Shown here: piece by piece, positions 8,147 to 16,340 of the stretch
How the letters are laid out: the number at the start of each line of letters is the position of its first letter
How positions within the stretch are numbered: the stretch's first letter is position 1
Assembly (NCBI GenBank): GCA_947469285.1
Contig: CANIOW010000013.1
Coordinates: 1-64,000 of the forward strand
Direction of reading: 5' to 3'
DNA: 64,000 bases
Source of the DNA: Gammaproteobacteria bacterium
GTDB lineage: Bacteria; Pseudomonadota; Gammaproteobacteria; Steroidobacterales; Steroidobacteraceae
Notes under the pieces: model-generated
Seen by the model: the letters and a program-made list of their open reading frames with translations, nothing else
Told to the model about the DNA's origin: nothing
Databases searched by the model: none
Program-made: the position numbers and the translations under genes

Positions 8147-9337
8147 TCACTTCGGCAGGCCGAGCACGCGCTCGCCGATGATGGTGCGCTGGATCTCGGA
8201 AGACCCGGAATAGATGCTGAATGCCTTAGAGTGCAGAAAGCTGAGCTGGAAGCGCCCGCCGGCGACGGCGCTCGCATCGCCCGCGGCCAGCGCCGCCTTG
8301 GGGCCGAGAACCTCCAGCGCCGTCTCAAACAGGTCCTGCGCGGCATGGCTCCAGTACAGCTTCATCATCGACTCTTCCGGCCCGAGCTGGATGCCACGAA
8401 TCCAGCGGCTGAAGCTACGCAGGCAATTCAGGCGCATGATCTCGATCTCAACCACGGCCTTGGCCAACTTCTGGCGCAACGCCGAGTCGTCGATGGCGGC
8501 GGACTCGCCGGTGCGCAGGCTGGTCGCGGCCAACAGCAGAGTGTCCAGTTCCTGCTTGAAGCGAATCTGGCGGCCTAGCGCATCTTCGGCGCCCCGCTCG
8601 GCGGCGAGAGTGGTCATCGCGATTTTCCACCCCTCGTTGATCTCGCCCACGAGGTTCTCACGCGGGACGCGCACATCATCTAAGAAGGTCTCGTTGAACT
8701 CGCACTCGCCCGAGATCTGCTTGAGCGGCCGCAACGTGATACCGGGCGTGCGCATGTCCACGAGCAGCAGACTGATGCCCTTGTGCTTGGGTGCCTCAAG
8801 GTTCGTGCGTGCGAGCAGGATGCACCAGTTGGCGTACTGCGCGAAGCTGGTCCAGACCTTCTGGCCGTTGACGACGAAATGGTCACCGTCGAGTTGTGCG
8901 AAGCAACGGATGGAAGCAAGGTCCGAGCCGGCATTGGGCTCGGAAAACCCCTGGCACCAGACTTCCTCGCCGGAGAGGATCTTCGACAGGAAGCGCTCGC
9001 GCTGCGACTCGGTGCCATGCCGAATGAGCGTGGCGCTGACGAGGTTGCGGCCGATGATGTTGAGACCCTCGGGGGCGCGGGCCCGAGCGAGCTCCTCGGC
9101 GTAGATGCCCTGCTCGACCAGCGTTGCGCCACGACCGCCATACTTCTTGGGCCAGTTGATGCCGCTCCAGCCGCCGGCGTGCAGCTTGCGCTCCCACTCC
9201 AGCCGGCCCATGGCGCGCGCATCCTCGTCCTCGGGTTCGAACACGGTCTTGCCCCAACCAGGCGGCAAGGCGTCGCGCAGCCACGCCCGTAATTCCTCAC
9301 GGAAGCGGGTCTCGGCAGGCGTGTAGCTAAAGTCCAT
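8147..9337 (-). CDS. Acyl-CoA dehydrogenase, subunit 2 of a probable heteromeric pair
   Basis: A 396-residue acyl-CoA dehydrogenase of the FadE26/FadE28-like large type. It starts MDFSYTPAETRFREELRAWL and has the central CQGFSEPNAGSDLAS block that contacts FAD and substrate. The C-terminus reads IYSGSSEIQRTIIGERVLGLPK, so Ser stands where medium-chain enzymes have the catalytic Glu (IYEG). That substitution is typical of subunits whose base lies elsewhere or in a partner. It is 8 bases downstream of the isomerase stop-to-start junction (9338-9345) and next to the second dehydrogenase gene, which supports heteromer formation. Confidence 0.86.
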   Translation of the reverse strand: MDFSYTPAETRFREELRAWLRDALPPGWGKTVFEPEDEDARAMGRLEWERKLHAGGWSGINWPKKYGGRGATLVEQGIYAEELARARAPEGLNIIGRNLVSATLIRHGTESQRERFLSKILSGEEVWCQGFSEPNAGSDLASIRCFAQLDGDHFVVNGQKVWTSFAQYANWCILLARTNLEAPKHKGISLLLVDMRTPGITLRPLKQISGECEFNETFLDDVRVPRENLVGEINEGWKIAMTTLAAERGAEDALGRQIRFKQELDTLLLAATSLRTGESAAIDDSALRQKLAKAVVEIEIMRLNCLRSFSRWIRGIQLGPEESMMKLYWSHAAQDLFETALEVLGPKAALAAGDASAVAGGRFQLSFLHSKAFSIYSGSSEIQRTIIGERVLGLPK

Positions 9338-9345
9338 GGTGCGTC

Positions 9346-10137
9346 CTACTTGGCGCGGAAGTCAGGCTCACGCTTCTCGCGGAACGCGAGCACACCTTCA
9401 ACATGCTCCGGCGTGATGTAGGCGACAGTCTGTGCGTAGCTCTCATACTCGAGCATCTGGTCCAGCGTCGAAGTGGATGACTTGTTTAACAGGGTCTTCA
9501 TCATCGCGAGCGAAGTGGGCGGCCCGCTGGCGATCTCGCGGGCCAGCTTGTGTGCCTCCGGCATCAGGTCCGCCAACGGCACGACACGGTTGACGATGCC
9601 AAGCTCGCGGGCCTCAAGGGCACCGACCTTGCGTGCCGTGAAGCAGAGTTCCTTGGCAACATTCAGACCGACCACGCGCGTGAGCAAATACATACCGCCC
9701 AAGTCCGGCACCAGCGCCAAGCGCTTGAAGATCTGGCTGAAGATCGCGGTGTCGGCGGCGATGATGATGTCCGCCGCCAGCGCGAGGTTGAAGCCCGCGC
9801 CCACAGCCGGGCCGTTGACCGCCGCGATGACCGGCTTCTCGAGACTGACCAGTGGCTGGAGGATGTCACGCAGGATCCAGCGATGGCGTGCACGCCGGTC
9901 CAGTGTCTTCATGTTCGGGTTCATCGACTTGACGTCGGCGCCGGCGCAGAAGCCGCGGCCAGCACCAGTCAGGACCACCGCGCCGACCTCGACGTCCTCG
10001 CCGGCGCGCTTGATGGCAGCGGCAAGCTCGCGATACAACGCGTCATTGGTGGCGTTGAGTGCGTCGGGACGGTTGAGCGTGATGGTCGCTACGCGGTCTT
10101 CGACTGCGTAGAGCACGTTGGGAGTATCGGTGGTCAT
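9346..10137 (-). CDS. Enoyl-CoA hydratase/isomerase family, PaaG-like isomerase
   Basis: A crotonase-fold protein of 263 residues starting MTTDTPNVLYAVEDRVATITLNRPDALN, with oxyanion-hole segments CAGADVK (64-70) and GPAVGAGF (109-116). The two hydratase glutamates are absent: Asn117 replaces the first and Phe137 the second. An Asp (D145, in LVPDLGG) stands where the PaaG-type ring-enoyl isomerases place their catalytic Asp. I therefore favour double-bond isomerisation over hydration. The next gene upstream ends 5 bases before its start. If hydration is needed in the pathway, another enzyme must supply it. Confidence 0.82.
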   Translation of the reverse strand: MTTDTPNVLYAVEDRVATITLNRPDALNATNDALYRELAAAIKRAGEDVEVGAVVLTGAGRGFCAGADVKSMNPNMKTLDRRARHRWILRDILQPLVSLEKPVIAAVNGPAVGAGFNLALAADIIIAADTAIFSQIFKRLALVPDLGGMYLLTRVVGLNVAKELCFTARKVGALEARELGIVNRVVPLADLMPEAHKLAREIASGPPTSLAMMKTLLNKSSTSTLDQMLEYESYAQTVAYITPEHVEGVLAFREKREPDFRAK

Positions 10138-10142
10138 GGGGC

Positions 10143-10994
10143 CTACCTCGTTGGGGTCGTGCCTGCCGTAGGTGGCGGCACGTGGGCGAGGTCGCCCGCG
10201 GTGGAGTCGGGGATCGCGAACCATTCTTCCGGCATGCGTTTGGGGATGCGGAAGTCATGGGCCGGGACAACAATGTCGGCGTGTTCCAGCACACGTTTCA
10301 TCGCGGCGATGAATTCGAGTTCGCCGCTGCTACGGATATTACTCGCCAGGAAGGTGTCCGCGAGGAAGCGCTTCGGGTGGTCGGTGGCGCGCCGGTCCGC
10401 TGGGAACCAGTAACGGTAATGATCACCGAGGTCCGAAACCAACGCCACCTTCCCGCGGGTGGTTGTGATCACTGGCACGTGCATGCCCGGCGTGTGTGCC
10501 GGCAGCTTCAGCAGCTGGATGCCGGGAAGGAGCAGGTGATCACCGTCCAGCAGCCGCAGTCCGGTGCCACGCTTACGTTGTAGCAGTTCGATGATGATGC
10601 TGCGCGGGTAATAGATTCGCTGCGTCGGTACAGAATCGATCGCGTGCAGGATCTCGTCACGCTGCAGTACAACACAGGCATCCGGGAAGAGGTCCAGATT
10701 GGAACCGTGGTCGAAGTGCAGATGGGTTGGCACCACGTACTGAATATCCGAAGGCTTCAGGTCCAGCTCCGCCAGCGCAGTAACGAGCGAAGCGTGGCCG
10801 CCACCCGTGCCGCCGACCTTCAGCGTCCGGCGCACTTCGGCAATGTCCGGCATCCCGCTGTCGACTAAGACACGGTGCGTCCCGTCCTCGACCAGCCAGC
10901 AGTGCACCGGATCCCGCATGATGGCGCCGTCGTGCGGCAGGTAGAGTTCCCCAACGCAAAGAGTGTGGACCCGGTAGGTGCCGACAGCCGTCAT
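10143..10994 (-). CDS. Metallo-beta-lactamase-fold hydrolase (lactonase-like)
   Basis: A 283-residue MBL-fold protein with a complete dinuclear metal site: THLHFDHGSNL (HxHxDH), PAHTPGMH, SDLGDHY and a late PAHDFRIP histidine. The arrangement resembles N-acyl-homoserine lactonases and related lactone or thioester hydrolases. I chose the ATG at 10994 (MTAVGTYRVHTLCVGELYLPHDGA) because upstream in-frame codons overlap the DUF35 gene. Inside an acyl-CoA operon it might open a lactone made by ring oxidation, or hydrolyse a CoA ester. Quorum-signal breakdown is possible from fold alone but not supported by the neighbours. Confidence 0.8.
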   Translation of the reverse strand: MTAVGTYRVHTLCVGELYLPHDGAIMRDPVHCWLVEDGTHRVLVDSGMPDIAEVRRTLKVGGTGGGHASLVTALAELDLKPSDIQYVVPTHLHFDHGSNLDLFPDACVVLQRDEILHAIDSVPTQRIYYPRSIIIELLQRKRGTGLRLLDGDHLLLPGIQLLKLPAHTPGMHVPVITTTRGKVALVSDLGDHYRYWFPADRRATDHPKRFLADTFLASNIRSSGELEFIAAMKRVLEHADIVVPAHDFRIPKRMPEEWFAIPDSTAGDLAHVPPPTAGTTPTR

Positions 10995-10996
10995 CT

Positions 10997-11938
10997 TCAG
11001 TGCTGCTCTTCGCCGTCGAGCAGCTCGAAATGAGAGATATCGTCGAGCGAGCCGGTGCGCTCGACGCGCCAAACGGCGCGGACGCGCGTCCCGGGCTTGA
11101 CGAGTTCCTTGGCGCGGCTCATGTCCAGTCCGGACACGTTGTGGATCAGCTTCGTGCGCGCGCCGTCCAGTAGGATCTCCGCATAAATGTACGGTGGCGG
11201 TTGCTTCTGTCCGACGAACTCGAGGTAGATGATCGACATCGCCAGCACCGTCCCGGTCTGCTTGATCTCCACCCAGGTCCCGGACGGGCGGTGCGAGATG
11301 TCGTCTATCTCGCGCGGCGGCAGCAGCGCACCGTCTCCATCCGGCATGCGCACGCCGAGGATCCGACCGCTGGTTCGCATCTCGTCAAACAACCGTCCGA
11401 AGAACGGACCGTAGGCGTGATTGTAATGTAGGTCCAGATGGTAGGGAACGACCTTGACCGCCTCGACACCGCCAGCGTAGGGCTCGACCTTGCCAAGCGG
11501 CGCGCTGGCATCCGGACGAAACCCAGACAGGGACAGGTAGCCCGCGTCTGGTGCATCACTCCAGACGGCCGAGACGCGCTGACCGACCTTTAGGTCGGCG
11601 TACGAGGTGTCGACCAGCCGGTGGGCCATGTCGACGTCGCTACCGTCGATGCGCACGAGTCCGAGCAGGCCCTCGGCAGTCTCCGTAAACGCGTTCAGCA
11701 CGCCGGTGTGCGGCGCCTCGACAAAGTCGAACTGGCTGTCGCCCGTGTCCGGACAGAAGTCCTGCGCCGGCACGACGACCTTGCCACTGGTCTTGAAGCG
11801 CGAACCGAGCAGGCGGCGCTGCTTAAGCGCCGCGAGCGTCGTGCCGGTTGCCGGTCCCGGGGTCAGGGTATAGGGCATCGACAGCACGGAATGCCGCGGC
11901 GGGAGGTCGACCGGGAACGAATCTGGACGGGGCAGCAT
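10997..11938 (-). CDS. DUF35 OB-fold protein, partner of thiolase-like proteins
   Basis: A 313-residue protein with DUF35-type zinc-ribbon/OB-fold segments. The first ribbon is degenerate (KTSGKVVVPAQDFCPDTGD), with one cysteine instead of the usual four. The C-terminal OB part runs from about residue 215 to the end (GTVLAMSIIYLEFV...PGTRVRAVWRVERTG). In steroid side-chain degradation DUF35 domains bind and activate thiolase-fold retro-aldolases (Ltp2 with ChsH2). Two thiolase-like genes directly upstream make the same role likely here. It ends 2 bases before the hydrolase start and starts 23 bases after the first thiolase stop. Confidence 0.78.
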   Translation of the reverse strand: MLPRPDSFPVDLPPRHSVLSMPYTLTPGPATGTTLAALKQRRLLGSRFKTSGKVVVPAQDFCPDTGDSQFDFVEAPHTGVLNAFTETAEGLLGLVRIDGSDVDMAHRLVDTSYADLKVGQRVSAVWSDAPDAGYLSLSGFRPDASAPLGKVEPYAGGVEAVKVVPYHLDLHYNHAYGPFFGRLFDEMRTSGRILGVRMPDGDGALLPPREIDDISHRPSGTWVEIKQTGTVLAMSIIYLEFVGQKQPPPYIYAEILLDGARTKLIHNVSGLDMSRAKELVKPGTRVRAVWRVERTGSLDDISHFELLDGEEQH

Positions 11939-11961
11939 GGTGGTTTCCTTGGCGTTGCCGG

Positions 11962-13113
11962 TCAGGCCGACAGGACGGCGATGCCGCGCAGGTTCGCCCA
12001 GCCGCCACCCGACTGCACCAGCGCAGTCTTGGCGTTGGGGATGCGGAGGCCCGCAGGTTTGCCCATCACTTGGGCAGCGCCCTCGATGAGCCGGATGAGG
12101 CCTGCAGCGCCGATGGGATTGGCGCCGGCGCAGCCACCCGAGGGATTGACTGGAATATCGCCATCGGCGGCCGTGGCCCCGGAACGAATCAGTTCCGCCG
12201 CCTCGCCCGGCTGGCAGAGGCCGAGGGTTTCGTAGTAGCTGAGCTCGAAGCAGGTATAGGGCTCCTGCACCTCGACGACATCGAACTGCCGGCGCGGGTT
12301 GGTGATGCCGGCCGAGCGGTAGATCCGGCGGGCAGCAAGCGCCAGCGGTTCGGAGACCAGCAGCGAGCGTGCCGCCGCGTTATCAGCCTCGCAAAAATAG
12401 CCCATGCCGCGGATCCAGGCCGGGCGGTCGGTGGACTTTGCAGCCATCCTTTCGGACGACAGCACCACCGCCGCGGCGCCATCGGAAATCGGTGGCACAT
12501 CAAGCAGTTTGATCGGCCAAGCGAGCGGCTTGGAATTCAGCACTTCCTCGACGGTGACGGCCTGTTTGACGTGGGCGTACGGGTTGGAGAGCGCGTTCTG
12601 CCGATTCTTGACCGCGACCATCGCGGCCGCTTCCTCGGTGTGTCCGAGGACGTCCATGCGGGCCCGCCAGTAGGCGGCCGAGAACCCCATAATGCCAACC
12701 GCAAACTCGCGCCCCCAAAAGGGGTCGTACAGCGTGGAGATGGAATACTGCAACGCACCTTCCGAGAGCTTGTCGTAAGCCACGACGAGCACGCGCTCCG
12801 CCTGGCCGCCGGCGATCTGGTAATACCCCTGCAATGCGCCGGCGAGGCCCGAGCCGCCGCCGCTGGTAATGCGAACCACAGGTTTCAGGCGCGCGCCGAT
12901 GGCGTCCACCACCCACTTTTCGGGCTGGTTGACGGCGGCGAACAGCACCGGGCCGCTGGCGACCACCACCGAGTCGATATCCTCCATGGTTAGTTTGGCA
13001 TCGGCGAGAGCGCGATCAGTCGCCTCGCGGACAAGGCCGGCTTGGCTGACATCCGTGCGGCGGCGAGAGTGGTGAGTCTGGCCGACTCCAACAATGGCGA
13101 CATGGCGACCCAT
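11962..13113 (-). CDS. Thiolase-like protein without catalytic cysteine (Ltp2/SCP2-type)
   Basis: A thiolase-superfamily protein of 383 residues starting MGRHVAIVGVGQTHHSRR. At the position of the nucleophilic cysteine (usually CASG) the chain reads ITSGGGSGLAGA. The C-terminal histidine loop GHPIG reads CAGANPIGAAG. These losses are typical of the Ltp2/DitF group, which cleaves carbon-carbon bonds by retro-aldol chemistry rather than by thiolysis. It is paired 3 bases downstream of a second thiolase-like gene and upstream of a DUF35 gene, as in heteromeric aldolase complexes. Product: probably a ketone plus acetyl- or propionyl-CoA (inference). Confidence 0.82.
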   Translation of the reverse strand: MGRHVAIVGVGQTHHSRRRTDVSQAGLVREATDRALADAKLTMEDIDSVVVASGPVLFAAVNQPEKWVVDAIGARLKPVVRITSGGGSGLAGALQGYYQIAGGQAERVLVVAYDKLSEGALQYSISTLYDPFWGREFAVGIMGFSAAYWRARMDVLGHTEEAAAMVAVKNRQNALSNPYAHVKQAVTVEEVLNSKPLAWPIKLLDVPPISDGAAAVVLSSERMAAKSTDRPAWIRGMGYFCEADNAAARSLLVSEPLALAARRIYRSAGITNPRRQFDVVEVQEPYTCFELSYYETLGLCQPGEAAELIRSGATAADGDIPVNPSGGCAGANPIGAAGLIRLIEGAAQVMGKPAGLRIPNAKTALVQSGGGWANLRGIAVLSA

Positions 13114-13116
13114 GGC

Positions 13117-14238
13117 TCAAACCTCCAGCGTCATGAAGCAATGGGATTGCATGCCGACCCCACCGGTCCCGTGGACCAGGGCCGAGCGGGGAGCGGCAAG
13201 CCCGTAGCGCCCGGGATTAGACAGTTGGCGCGCCGCCTCGGCGAGCCGGACGAGACCAGTGGCCATGATCGGGTCTGCCGGGAGCGCACCACCAGATCGG
13301 TTGACTGCCACCGGGGAGCCGTGCTCCAGCAGGTCGAGACCGCGGCCGGGGGCCGCGAGCCCAGCGGCCTCCAGCACCATCAGTTCGCCAACCGCAGAAG
13401 ACCCGCTGACCTCGGCGAGTGAAGGTGCCGGGTGCGCCCAGCCGGCCTGCCGGTAGGCGGCGCGGGCAGCCACTTCCGCTGCCTCCAAACGACCGGCTCG
13501 GCGCGCCGCGAAAGCGTGGGTGTCCATCGACGTACCCACCCCCGTAATACGCGGGGCCGAGCGGCCACAGCGCAGAGCAACCTCATCGCTGACCAGCAAG
13601 ACGGCGACTGCGCCGTCGACCAGCCGGGACATCATCAGTTGTCGCAGCGGTGCGGCAACATTGGGGGAGGCGAGGACTCCGGCCACATCGGGGACGGAGT
13701 CGATCGCGACACGGCCACGGGACGCGGCATCCTGCCAACGCCGTACGACCAGTTCGGCAAGTGCACCAACCGAGGTGCCATGGTCGGCCAGATAGCGTTG
13801 CGCCTGCATGCCCATCGCGGCGCGGTGGTCGAAACCCACGGGACGCTGGTAGAACGGTTCGACCTGACTCTTGTAGAAGAGGTTGGGGTCTGACTCGGAA
13901 GGCTTGGAGTACGCGATGATCAAGCCAGCGGAGGCTCCGCCGGCCGCGATTTTGGCCGCACCGTAGGCAGCGGCCCAGAGACCATCCTCCTCGACACGGC
14001 TTTCTTCCTTGTGGTGCGCGCCCATGGCCCCGAGGAAGCCGCAGTTGGAGATGCTGCGCCCATCGAGGACGTCACTACCCGAGTCGATAACGAAATCCAC
14101 GTCTTCAAGCGTGAGCCCCGTGCCTTGGAAAACCGCCGTAGAGACCGCCGAAATGAGGTCGACGTGCTGGGCGCTGTGCCACGCCGGGCGGAGCTCGGTC
14201 TGCGCCGAGGCCAAGACGACGACTCCCGGGAAGCTCAT
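13117..14238 (-). CDS. Second thiolase-like protein without catalytic cysteine
   Basis: This 373-residue thiolase-fold protein (MSFPGVVVLASAQTELRPAW) is the first gene of the minus-strand operon. Around the expected active-site cysteine it reads ESRVEEDGLWAAAYGA, with no Cys. The C-terminal loop is SGGALPADPIMATG, without the histidine. Both active-site elements are thus absent in this chain, more so than in its neighbour. It may be a structural or regulatory subunit of the aldolase/thiolase complex with the next two gene products. It is preceded by tandem palindromic operators at 14323-14363. Confidence 0.8.
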   Translation of the reverse strand: MSFPGVVVLASAQTELRPAWHSAQHVDLISAVSTAVFQGTGLTLEDVDFVIDSGSDVLDGRSISNCGFLGAMGAHHKEESRVEEDGLWAAAYGAAKIAAGGASAGLIIAYSKPSESDPNLFYKSQVEPFYQRPVGFDHRAAMGMQAQRYLADHGTSVGALAELVVRRWQDAASRGRVAIDSVPDVAGVLASPNVAAPLRQLMMSRLVDGAVAVLLVSDEVALRCGRSAPRITGVGTSMDTHAFAARRAGRLEAAEVAARAAYRQAGWAHPAPSLAEVSGSSAVGELMVLEAAGLAAPGRGLDLLEHGSPVAVNRSGGALPADPIMATGLVRLAEAARQLSNPGRYGLAAPRSALVHGTGGVGMQSHCFMTLEV

Positions 14239-14322
14239 GACCGACCCGCTACCGCTGCACAGCCCAGAGCAGATTTGGCGCGCCGCTGGCGCCTCGCATC
14301 TTGGTGCTTCATTTAAACTTCC

Positions 14323-14337
14323 CCGAATTACCGTCGG
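14323..14337. promoter_or_regulatory. Palindromic operator candidate, site 1 (CCGA-N7-TCGG)
   Basis: CCGAATTACCGTCGG, 85 bases upstream of the thiolase-like start at 14238. It is preceded by TTTAAAC, as is site 2. It is one of five sites of identical 15-bp geometry, all in divergent control regions of the first 22 kb. The binding protein is not shown; the TetR at 22758-23456 is the nearest candidate. Confidence 0.6.
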
Positions 14338-14348
14338 CCAGATTTAAA

Positions 14349-14363
14349 CCGAAGATTAGTCGG
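14349..14363. promoter_or_regulatory. Palindromic operator candidate, site 2 (CCGA-N7-TCGG)
   Basis: CCGAAGATTAGTCGG, centred 26 bases from site 1. Both sites have a TTTAAAC box at or just before their left edge, so the two look like a tandem repeat of one regulatory unit. The 26-base spacing is close to 2.5 helical turns. Confidence 0.6.
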
Positions 14364-14643
14364 AACTTTGGGGTACCGCAACCCCCCAGATACAAAAACC
14401 ACTCGAATGAAGTTGCTATGCCCAGCCATGGCAACCGTCGTAGGAATTTTTCCGCGGCCCTTGATGATGCAGCGTGGAACTCGAAAAATTCGCTTAAATA
14501 CACGTCTAATCTGCGGGATAGACACGGAAGCGGTGGAAATGATAGTGCCTTAGCTTGCCTCAGCTTAGCGCTGCCGGGTGACGATGCTAAATTTGGGCCT
14601 GGAGAAAATAAATCTGAATAGGGTCCGATTGCGGATTGACGAT

Positions 14644-14658
14644 CCGACACAACGTCGG
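14644..14658. promoter_or_regulatory. Palindromic operator candidate, site 3 (CCGA-N7-TCGG)
   Basis: CCGACACAACGTCGG, whose arms extend to five bases (CCGAC/GTCGG). It ends 85 bases before the SnoaL-like start at 14744, so the plus-strand unit appears to be under the same control as the divergent acyl-CoA operon. Confidence 0.6.
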
Positions 14659-14743
14659 CTATTCTCGTGACCAAAGGGTGGGACGGTGTACGAGAGCGCC
14701 CCCGGTAACGGAACCCAACGACTACTGGCCGGAGGATGTAACG

Positions 14744-15121
14744 ATGGTCGATGCCGCCGCCTGCGCCGAGCGCCTCATAGCACTCTACAACGCGCAGGAC
14801 TTTGACACGATGGAAGGCCTCATCGCGCCGGATCTGGACTTCGCGCACTTCAACCGCGATTTCGCGTTCCCCGAGCGTGACGGCCTGATGGCGGTGCTGC
14901 GTATGTTTGCGCGCGACCTGCTTCCGGACCGCCGCTTTCTACCACCAGAGCGGGTGTCCGTGGTCGGCTCGCTCTGCGTCCGCGAGGGCTACTACACCGG
15001 CACGGCACAGGTTGATCTGCCTGGATTCGCCGCTGCGGGCGGCAAGGTCATGCTGAAGTTCTGCAGTGTCATGCGCTTCAACGACGCAGGCGTGTTGGTG
15101 GAATGGAAGGACTACGGCTGA
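14744..15121 (+). CDS. SnoaL/NTF2-like small protein
   Basis: A 125-residue protein with the cone-shaped SnoaL/NTF2 fold pattern: an N-terminal helix MVDAAACAERLIALYNAQDFDTMEGLIAPDL, then alternating strands ending FNDAGVLVEWKDYG. Family members are small isomerases, hydrolases or dehydratases with a hydrophobic pocket. The start at 14744 follows GGAGG at a good distance; the longer in-frame start at 14636 would run through operator site 3. It is the first gene of a plus-strand unit with the monooxygenase (61-base gap) and receptor. The exact reaction is unknown. Confidence 0.75.
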   Translation: MVDAAACAERLIALYNAQDFDTMEGLIAPDLDFAHFNRDFAFPERDGLMAVLRMFARDLLPDRRFLPPERVSVVGSLCVREGYYTGTAQVDLPGFAAAGGKVMLKFCSVMRFNDAGVLVEWKDYG

Positions 15122-15182
15122 CCGGCCATCTCTGCTGCGTGCCGGCCGGGCACGCCTACATCAGTCGATACCGAGGTGCGAG

Positions 15183-16247
15183 ATGAAGGTAGGAATGTTC
15201 ATGACGCCCTTTGTGCGGCCGGAGCGGACGCCAAAGCAGGTGTTCGACTGGGCCGTCAGCCAGGCCGTGACTGCCGAAAACGCGGGCTTCAGCGAATACT
15301 GGGTCGGTGAACACGGCACACTGAACTGGGAAGGCATCCCCAGTCCGGAACTCGTGATCGCCGCCGTTGCCAGCGTCACCAAGAAGATCATGCTGGGACC
15401 CCTGGCGCACCTGTTGCCGTATCATCACCCGGCCACGCTCGCCACCCAGACTGCCTGGCTCAGCCAGATCCTGCAGGGGCGGTACATGTTGGGCGTCGCC
15501 ACGGGCGCCTACCCGACAGATGCCGCGCTCCGCGGCATCACGGACATGTCCAAGAACCACGCGATGATGCTCGAATCCATCGACATCATGCAGAAGGTCT
15601 GGAAGAACGAGCCCTTTCAGTCCAAGGGCGAGTTTTGGAACGCCGGATATCCCGCCTCCGACCCAAAGCATCCGTTGCGCGACACGCGCCCATGGGGCGG
15701 CGAGATGCCGATGTGTATGACGGGCCTGAGCGCGCCGTCTCCTTCAATCGAGTTCGCCGCCACGCGCGGCTACATTCCCGCCTCGGTCTACGCGGGCAAT
15801 GCGTTCCTGCGTAGCCATTTCGATACCTACCGCACCAAAAGCGCCGAGCACGGCCGACAGGTCGAACGCTCGATACATCGCGTGGTCCGCGATGTGGTGG
15901 TGGCGCGGACCGATGCCGAGGCGCGTGAACTCGCGATCCACGGCGGTCTCGGCCATGCCTGGGCCGAGTACCTGCTGCCGACCTACGCGCGGTTCGGTGT
16001 GCTCAAGGGCCTGCTGCATGACCCGAACATGGATGTAGCCAAAGTTGACGCCGAGTACTTGGCCGACCACGTCTGGATCGTTGGCTCACCGGAAACGGTG
16101 CGGCGCAGATTCAACCAGTGGTTCGATGATTTAGGTGGGCCCTTCGGCACGCTGCTGATTTACGGACATGACTTCATTGACGACCCGGGCCCGTGGGAGG
16201 AGTCGATGCGACTCCTCGCGCAGGAGGTTGCCCCGGCGCTGCCTTGA
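15183..16247 (+). CDS. Luciferase-like (LLM) flavin-dependent monooxygenase
   Basis: A TIM-barrel flavin-dependent oxygenase of 354 residues in the bacterial luciferase/alkane-monooxygenase family. It starts MKVGMFMTPFVRPERTPKQV with AGFSEYWVGEHG (around 36-47) and GVATGAYPTD (near 107) as family blocks. Such enzymes use reduced FMN from a separate reductase. The sequence style resembles limonene-monooxygenase-like members, but the substrate cannot be read from the sequence. I chose the ATG at 15183, after a purine-rich GAGGTGCGAG, over an earlier out-of-family start inside the SnoaL gene. Likely an oxygenation step on the substrate imported by the receptor encoded downstream. Confidence 0.85.
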   Translation: MKVGMFMTPFVRPERTPKQVFDWAVSQAVTAENAGFSEYWVGEHGTLNWEGIPSPELVIAAVASVTKKIMLGPLAHLLPYHHPATLATQTAWLSQILQGRYMLGVATGAYPTDAALRGITDMSKNHAMMLESIDIMQKVWKNEPFQSKGEFWNAGYPASDPKHPLRDTRPWGGEMPMCMTGLSAPSPSIEFAATRGYIPASVYAGNAFLRSHFDTYRTKSAEHGRQVERSIHRVVRDVVVARTDAEARELAIHGGLGHAWAEYLLPTYARFGVLKGLLHDPNMDVAKVDAEYLADHVWIVGSPETVRRRFNQWFDDLGGPFGTLLIYGHDFIDDPGPWEESMRLLAQEVAPALP

Positions 16248-16340
16248 GGCCCGGCGGCGCCAATGAGGCTCCCACGGACTGACGATTGCAACCCGAATCG
16301 AAGAAATCAAGCGAACTAACCATTTTTGGGGGAACGACAG

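Larger units (their letters stand above)
14239..14743. other. Divergent control region (505 bases)
   Basis: This gap separates the minus-strand acyl-CoA operon from the plus-strand SnoaL/monooxygenase/receptor unit. It holds three CCGA-N7-TCGG palindromes (14323, 14349, 14644), two TTTAAAC direct repeats (14312-14318 and 14343-14349), and a small GGGGT/ACCCC inverted repeat (14370-14385). The stretch 14390-14630 is AT-richer than the flanks. The short frames there (for instance 14301-14621) have no ribosome site or recognisable product, and I take it as non-coding. Confidence 0.7.

Noticed and set aside
9550-10413. A 287-residue plus-strand frame across the isomerase and MBL hydrolase genes
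   Set aside because: Both opposite-strand genes have strong family motifs; the plus frame has none.
10143-10994. A quorum-quenching AHL lactonase
   Set aside because: The motif fits, but so do many MBL hydrolases; the operon is entirely acyl-CoA metabolism and no signal synthase is present.
14301-14621. A 106-residue frame in the divergent control region
   Set aside because: It would run through operator sites 1 and 2, lacks a ribosome site and resembles nothing; treated as non-coding.
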